Origin: Desulfarculaceae bacterium
GTDB taxonomy: Bacteria; Desulfobacterota; Desulfobacteria; Desulfobacterales; Desulfobacteraceae
Direction: 5' to 3'
DNA length: 9,430 bases
NCBI GenBank assembly: GCA_021737205.1
Contig: JAIPEK010000069.1
Location: 1 to 9,430 of the forward strand
This document shows, one piece after another, positions 6,186 through 9,430 of the stretch. Under the pieces are notes generated by a model. It worked only from the letters and a program-made list of their open reading frames with translations, ran no database searches and was not told the origin of the DNA. The position numbers and the translations under genes are program-made. Numbering within the stretch: the first letter of the stretch is position 1; every line of letters begins with the position of its first letter.

Positions 6186-8627
6186 TTAAATTTCCGGCAC
6201 ATCTGCGTTAAACTTCCGGATGAGCGCCTGGGAGATCTTTTCATGCAGTCCCTTGACCATTTTGTCCTTTAGTGTTTTTTCCACCGACCGGTACACCACC
6301 CGGAACGAGAGGGACTTTTTCCCTTCGGGAAGGGTCGAGCCCTGATACATATCAAAGAGGTGGGCGGATTCAGCAAGCGTTTCAGAATCAACCAGAGTTT
6401 CGAGCTCCTTCAGCACGCTGCCCGCCCGGGTCCGGGCGTCTACGATCAGGGTGATATCCCGTGAAGTGGAAGGGAATCTGGGCATGGGCAGAGAGGTGAT
6501 CGTTTCGGGTATTGACGCGAGAAGGATTTTCATGTCCGCTTCAAAAACGAACGCTTCCTGCTTTACTGAAAACTCTTTTAAAACTGCCGGCTGTACACGG
6601 CCCACAGAGGCAAAAGGTTTGCCGTGCAGATTGATTTCGGCGGCGAATCCGGGCAGAAGGTACGGATGGTTCTCTTCGTTTGCCGGAACCCATTCGGCCC
6701 CTTTGATATGGAATGCCGCCAGCAGGGATTCAAGTATCCCTTTGATATCATAGAAATCACAGGGCCTCTTTTTGAAATGAATGGAATCCGCGTTTCCCGA
6801 GCCGGTCCACAATCCGGCGATCATCTCTCGTTCATCCGGCAGCGTTCCACTTTTTGAGGGCAGGAACGTGTTGCCGATCTCAAACAGCCGAAAGGTATCG
6901 GTCTGCATGGAAAGATTGAGCTTCATGTTTTCAATAAGGCCGGGCAGAAGGGTCGTTCTGAGAACAGCCATTTCCTCTGAGATAGGATTGAGAATCGGCG
7001 TAACCTGTCTGCGTGGATCCGCCGGTCCGATTCCGAGCCTGTCACAGGAATCGGCTGAAGTGAAATTGTAGTTGATGGCCTCGGTGAAACCGAAACCGCA
7101 CATAATCGTTTTGATTTTCCCACGAAGCTCGGTAACCGCAGAGACTTTTCCGCCGCGGGCCTGAACTTTGGGAAAGCTGGTTTCGATATGGTTGTACCCC
7201 CAAAGCCGGGCCACTTCTTCGGACAGGTCCTCGGGTCGTTCCACATCCACCCGGAACGAGGGGACTTTCACAAAGAGGCGGTTGGTGTCTTCGATTTCAG
7301 TGGTAAATTCAACCGAATCGAGAATGGCTTTCACGGACTGTGCATCAAAAGATGTTCCCAGCCGCCGGTTCAGAAAATCGATATCCAGAGGGATAGAGGT
7401 TTCTTCGCTTTTGACGGGATTTTCATCTATAAAGTCGGCTGCGGGTGTTCCTCCGGAAACTTCGGATAAAAGATAAATCGCTCGTTTGAGTGCGTTCACC
7501 GCTCCGTCCGGGTCCGCCCCCCTTTCGAACCGGTGGGACGCATCCGTGGCAATCCCGGTTTTTTTGGCCGTTTTCCTGATGGAAACCGGGTTGAAGCAGG
7601 CGCTTTCCAGAAGCACCCGGCCGGAGTCATCAGAGATTTCCGAGTTGCCGCCGCCCATTACCCCGGCTATGGCCACCGGCTTTTCCCCGTCGCAAATCAT
7701 GAGGGTTTCTGGGTCGAGGCTGTGAACCTTGCCGTCCAGGGTGGTGAATTCGGTTGTTTCCCCGAGGCGCCGGACCACAATACGGTTTTCGGCAAGAAGA
7801 TCGAAATCGAATGCGTGCAGAGGCTGACCCGTTTCAAGCATCACATAATTGGTGACATCCACGATATTGTTGACCGGGGCCAATCCCACCGATTCCAGGC
7901 GGTGTCTGAGCCATGAGGGAGAAGGGCCCACTTTTACATCCAGGATCAGGCCTGCGGCATACCGCGGGCATAGATCGGGATCCTCTATGGCAATATCGGT
8001 ATAATCGGAGATGGAAAAGTCGCCGGTGCGTTGCCGGTAGAGTTCATAATCGGGATAGGTTGCCTTTTCCGGCGGGTTGAGCAGGGCCCCGACCTCTCTT
8101 GCCACCCCGAGCACACTCAAACAGTCCGGCCGGTTGGGGGTCAGATCGATTTCAAACACGTAATCCGAAAGTTCGAGTGCTTCGGAAAGCGTTGTTCCAG
8201 GTTCAAGGCCGTCATCCAGCTCCATGATCCCGCCTGAATCCGAGGAAAGCTTCAGCTCGCTGCCGCTGCAGATCATTCCTTCGGATTTTTCCCCTCGTAT
8301 TTTGTTGTTCTTGATTTTAAAATCTCCCGGCAGTACCGCTCCCGGCAGGGCACAGGCTACGGTAAGCCCCTCACGGACATTCGGAGCGCCGCAGATTATA
8401 CTTACTTCTCCGCTTCCCGTATCCACTCTGCAGCATGTAAGTTTATCCGCATTGGGGTGTTTTTTCACGCTCTTGACCCGCCCGACCACCACTTCGGTGC
8501 CCAGCCAGGCAAAGCGGTCTTCCATTGCTTCCACCTCGAGTCCGGCCATGGTAAGTTCGGAAGCAAGGTCGGCGGGTTCCATGTCCACCGGGATATATTC
8601 TTTTAACCAGCTTAAACTGACTTTCAT
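6186..8627 (-). CDS. pheT: Phenylalanyl-tRNA synthetase beta subunit
   Basis: The beta subunit of the (alpha-beta)2 synthetase that charges tRNA-Phe. It binds tRNA and edits misacylated Tyr-tRNA-Phe. At 813 residues it is full length. The order is: N-terminal helix region; EMAP-type tRNA-binding domain (about 39-150, GRVKSVKKHPNADKL...CGAPNV...GEKSEGMICS); and the B3/B4 editing domain (about 215-375), with NNIVDVTNYVMLETGQPLHAFD at its core and the TDASHRFERGADP end at 361-373. A B5 domain (about 408-480) follows, then a catalytic-like domain (LNPISEEMAVLRTTLLPGL, 546-564) and a C-terminal ferredoxin-fold anticodon-binding domain (about 716-812, FPSTSRDITLIVD). The ATG is 3 nt after the pheS stop, with only a weak GGGG-type Shine-Dalgarno inside the end of pheS, so coupled translation is likely. 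No frameshift or missing domain is seen. Confidence 0.98.
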   Translation of the reverse strand: MKVSLSWLKEYIPVDMEPADLASELTMAGLEVEAMEDRFAWLGTEVVVGRVKSVKKHPNADKLTCCRVDTGSGEVSIICGAPNVREGLTVACALPGAVLPGDFKIKNNKIRGEKSEGMICSGSELKLSSDSGGIMELDDGLEPGTTLSEALELSDYVFEIDLTPNRPDCLSVLGVAREVGALLNPPEKATYPDYELYRQRTGDFSISDYTDIAIEDPDLCPRYAAGLILDVKVGPSPSWLRHRLESVGLAPVNNIVDVTNYVMLETGQPLHAFDFDLLAENRIVVRRLGETTEFTTLDGKVHSLDPETLMICDGEKPVAIAGVMGGGNSEISDDSGRVLLESACFNPVSIRKTAKKTGIATDASHRFERGADPDGAVNALKRAIYLLSEVSGGTPAADFIDENPVKSEETSIPLDIDFLNRRLGTSFDAQSVKAILDSVEFTTEIEDTNRLFVKVPSFRVDVERPEDLSEEVARLWGYNHIETSFPKVQARGGKVSAVTELRGKIKTIMCGFGFTEAINYNFTSADSCDRLGIGPADPRRQVTPILNPISEEMAVLRTTLLPGLIENMKLNLSMQTDTFRLFEIGNTFLPSKSGTLPDEREMIAGLWTGSGNADSIHFKKRPCDFYDIKGILESLLAAFHIKGAEWVPANEENHPYLLPGFAAEINLHGKPFASVGRVQPAVLKEFSVKQEAFVFEADMKILLASIPETITSLPMPRFPSTSRDITLIVDARTRAGSVLKELETLVDSETLAESAHLFDMYQGSTLPEGKKSLSFRVVYRSVEKTLKDKMVKGLHEKISQALIRKFNADVPEI

Positions 8628-8630
8628 AAT

Positions 8631-9430
8631 CTAAAACTGCCCCAAAAACCGTAAATCATTTTCAAAAAATTTTCTGATGTCGTCGATGCCGTATTTCAGC
8701 ATGGCAAGCCGTTCGATTCCCATTCCGAAAGCAAACCCGGAATAGATCGAGGTGTCGTAGCCCACGTTTTCAAAAACCGCAGGATGCACCATGCCCGATC
8801 CCAGAACTTCAAGCCAGCCGGTTCTGGAACAGACCCGGCAGCCGGATCCTCTGCACATCACGCATTTGATATCGACCTCGGCACTCGGTTCGGTAAAAGG
8901 AAAGAAGCTGGGGCGGAATCTCAGTGAAGTTTCCTTGTCGAACATCTGGTGGATGAAAGTGGTCAGGATCCCTTTTAGATCACCGAAGGAGACGTCTTTG
9001 TCCACCATCAAACCTTCCACCTGGTGAAACATCGGTGTATGGGTGAGATCGGAATCACATCGGAAGACTTTGCCGGGCGAGATGATCATCACTGGCGGAT
9101 CGTTTTTCTCCATTTCCCTGGGCTGGGAGGGAGAGGTGTGAGTCCTGAGAACAATATTGTCAGAAACGTAGAACGTGTCCTGCATGTCTCTTGCCGGATG
9201 GTATTTCGGAATGTTCAGGGCCTCGAAGTTGTAGTAGTCTGTTTCCACTTCAGGGCTTTCCGCAATCCGGAAACCGAGTCTGGAGAAAATGGCGCATATC
9301 TCTTCGGCAATCCGGGTGACCGGATGAATAGAACCCTTGGGCGCAGGCCTTCCGGGAAGTGTGATGTCGATGCCCTCTTCCCTTTTGGTCTTGTCCGACT
9401 CGATTCGGTTCCGCTTTTCTTTGAACTTAG
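8631..9430 (-). CDS. pheS: Phenylalanyl-tRNA synthetase alpha subunit, N-terminus missing
   Basis: The catalytic subunit that activates phenylalanine and transfers it to tRNA-Phe. The frame is open to the right edge, leaving 265 residues of a family near 340, so about 75 N-terminal residues (the coiled-coil part) lie outside. The visible part begins with KFKEKRNRIESDKTKREEG, then the class II signature LPGRPAPKGSIHPVTR and HPARDMQDTFY (9200-9168). FHQVEGLMVDK of motif 2, FRPSFFPFTEPSAEVD and motif 3 GMGIERLAML (8726-8697) follow. A CxxC-x4-CxxC insert (plus-strand 8829-8864) precedes GWLEVLGSGMVHP. Such a zinc-ribbon-like insert occurs in many bacterial PheS. A GTG at 9248 is an internal valine, since conserved PheS sequence continues upstream. 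A pheS-pheT operon is the usual arrangement. Confidence 0.97.
   Translation of the reverse strand, partial: KFKEKRNRIESDKTKREEGIDITLPGRPAPKGSIHPVTRIAEEICAIFSRLGFRIAESPEVETDYYNFEALNIPKYHPARDMQDTFYVSDNIVLRTHTSPSQPREMEKNDPPVMIISPGKVFRCDSDLTHTPMFHQVEGLMVDKDVSFGDLKGILTTFIHQMFDKETSLRFRPSFFPFTEPSAEVDIKCVMCRGSGCRVCSRTGWLEVLGSGMVHPAVFENVGYDTSIYSGFAFGMGIERLAMLKYGIDDIRKFFENDLRFLGQF

Noticed and set aside
8631..9248. A shorter pheS starting at GTG 9248
   Set aside because: The upstream codons to the window edge encode conserved PheS sequence (LPGRPAPKGSIHPVTR and following), so the GTG is an internal valine.

Overview
The window holds housekeeping translation and transcription genes, all on the minus strand. 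It looks like a Gram-negative bacterium of moderate GC. The protein style suggests a sulfate-reducer-like deltaproteobacterium (Desulfobacterota, perhaps Desulfobacterales): an IF-2 of 948 residues with a long Glu/Pro/Lys/Ala-rich linker, a 436-residue NusA, and a PheS with a four-cysteine insert. That placement is an impression from the families, not a phylogeny.

Read in the direction of transcription (high to low coordinates), the first unit is pheS (N-terminus beyond the right edge) and pheT, separated by 3 nt. These are the two subunits of phenylalanyl-tRNA synthetase. A tRNA-Gly(CCC) gene follows, with its own near-consensus sigma70 promoter in the pheT-tRNA gap. Its 3' trailer is structured and ends in two tandem intrinsic terminators. 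No terminator lies between pheT and the tRNA, so pheST read-through probably also stops there.

The second unit is rimP-nusA-infB-rbfA-truB (truB runs off the left edge). It covers 30S maturation (RimP, RbfA), transcription elongation and antitermination (NusA), initiation (IF-2) and tRNA pseudouridylation (TruB). The genes are tightly packed: 17 nt, 73 nt, 9 nt, then an overlap of 1 nt. This is the classic nusA-infB operon in compact form, without ylxR, DUF503 or DHH-phosphoesterase (nrnA) genes between its members.

The only clearly non-housekeeping sequence is a 185-bp block at 5721-5905, upstream of rimP. Two 34-nt arms built of 7-nt units stand in inverted orientation around a 117-bp AT-rich core. 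The core has a short reading frame whose end resembles the C-terminal helix of S23-type four-helix-bundle proteins. It looks like a small repeat element or a deletion remnant of one, now in the leader of the nusA operon. I see no novel multi-gene system. The best leads are this element, a palindrome centred on the -35 box of the tRNA promoter, and the structured tRNA trailer.
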